A DNA stretch of 6,262 nucleotides from Flavobacteriales bacterium. Lineage in GTDB: Bacteria > Bacteroidota > Bacteroidia > Flavobacteriales_D > Crocinitomicaceae. Below the pieces are notes generated by a model. The model ran no database searches, was not told the DNA's origin, and saw only the letters and a list, made by a program, of their open reading frames with translations. Shown in pieces: positions 6,149 through 6,262 of the stretch. Positions within the stretch are counted from its first letter, which is position 1, and each line of letters starts with the position of its first letter. The translations under genes and the position numbers were made by a program. Location: the NCBI GenBank assembly GCA_018665005.1, contig JABJEE010000119.1, positions 1-6,262 on the forward strand, given 5' to 3'.

Positions 6149-6262
6149 ATGCTTTTTTACTTAAACAAAGATGAGTATATAGATACTTTAAAGCCTCTTG
6201 ATATTTCAATAGAGATGTCAGGGGAGACACCAGGACTTGTCGCGTGGGGACAGAATACACCT
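6149..6262 (+). CDS. N-terminal fragment of an unrecognised protein (cut by window edge)
   Basis: Thirty-eight codons are open from ATG (6149-6151) to the right edge, starting MLFYLNKDEYIDTLKPLDIS and ending GLVAWGQNTP. A stop (TAG, 6143-6145) lies two codons upstream, so this is the first ATG. The amino-acid mix is protein-like (Leu, Asp, Glu, Lys, Pro, Trp, with no low complexity) and it has no signal peptide or membrane segment, so a cytoplasmic protein is likely. It is divergent from the synthetase gene across 82 bp, which is a normal gene-start position. I do not recognise the family from this much sequence and assign no function. It is incomplete at the 3' end. Confidence 0.65.
   Translation, partial: MLFYLNKDEYIDTLKPLDISIEMSGETPGLVAWGQNTP

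Overview
The window is AT-rich and reads as a Bacteroidota chromosome, probably of the Flavobacteriales. Three signs point there: an alpha2-type class II glycyl-tRNA synthetase with Bacteroidota-like motifs, a Bacteroidota-type -7 promoter box (TAnnTTTG) next to it, and exported proteins whose signal peptides end in a ...A-Q or ...G-Q cleavage region before a mature protein rich in Asn, Tyr and Ile. No rRNA, tRNA, CRISPR array, transposase or phage gene was seen. Coding density is high, with no gene-free stretch over 150 bp.

Layout, right to left along the minus strand. (i) 4519-6066 is a complete glycyl-tRNA synthetase. (ii) 3637-4515 is a 292-residue secreted protein with YD/RHS-like repeats. 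It lies three bases after the synthetase stop, in the same frame, and its only workable start codon is TTG. (iii) After a 144-bp gap, a very large gene starts at 3492 and stays open for 1164 codons to the left edge without a stop. A list of stop-bounded ORFs would miss it, yet it fills more than half the window. (iv) On the plus strand, divergent from the synthetase, the first 38 codons of an unrecognised gene start at 6149 and run off the right edge.

The large gene is the main interest. Its product runs: signal peptide (1-20), outer-membrane beta-barrel-like domain (about 21-285), Ser-rich linker (286-304), seven tandem Ig-like modules (about 309-957), a Thr/Pro linker, an acidic Asn/Asp/Glu array of nearly identical 20-residue units (60-bp DNA repeats at 361-540), and a Gly/Asn/Ser/Gln-rich tail that is still going at the edge. 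Every module has one Cys in a CxxP motif at its start and one in a CG motif near its end. This gives 14 cysteines in seven perfect pairs and suggests one disulfide per domain. The order of barrel, Ig-like stack and low-complexity tail recalls intimin/invasin inverse autotransporters, but an OmpA-like periplasmic arrangement cannot be excluded.

The synthetase is housekeeping and the YD-repeat gene is probably co-transcribed with it. The large gene may follow on the same transcript or have its own promoter; I found no convincing promoter in front of it. Nothing directly links the function of the synthetase to that of the two exported proteins.
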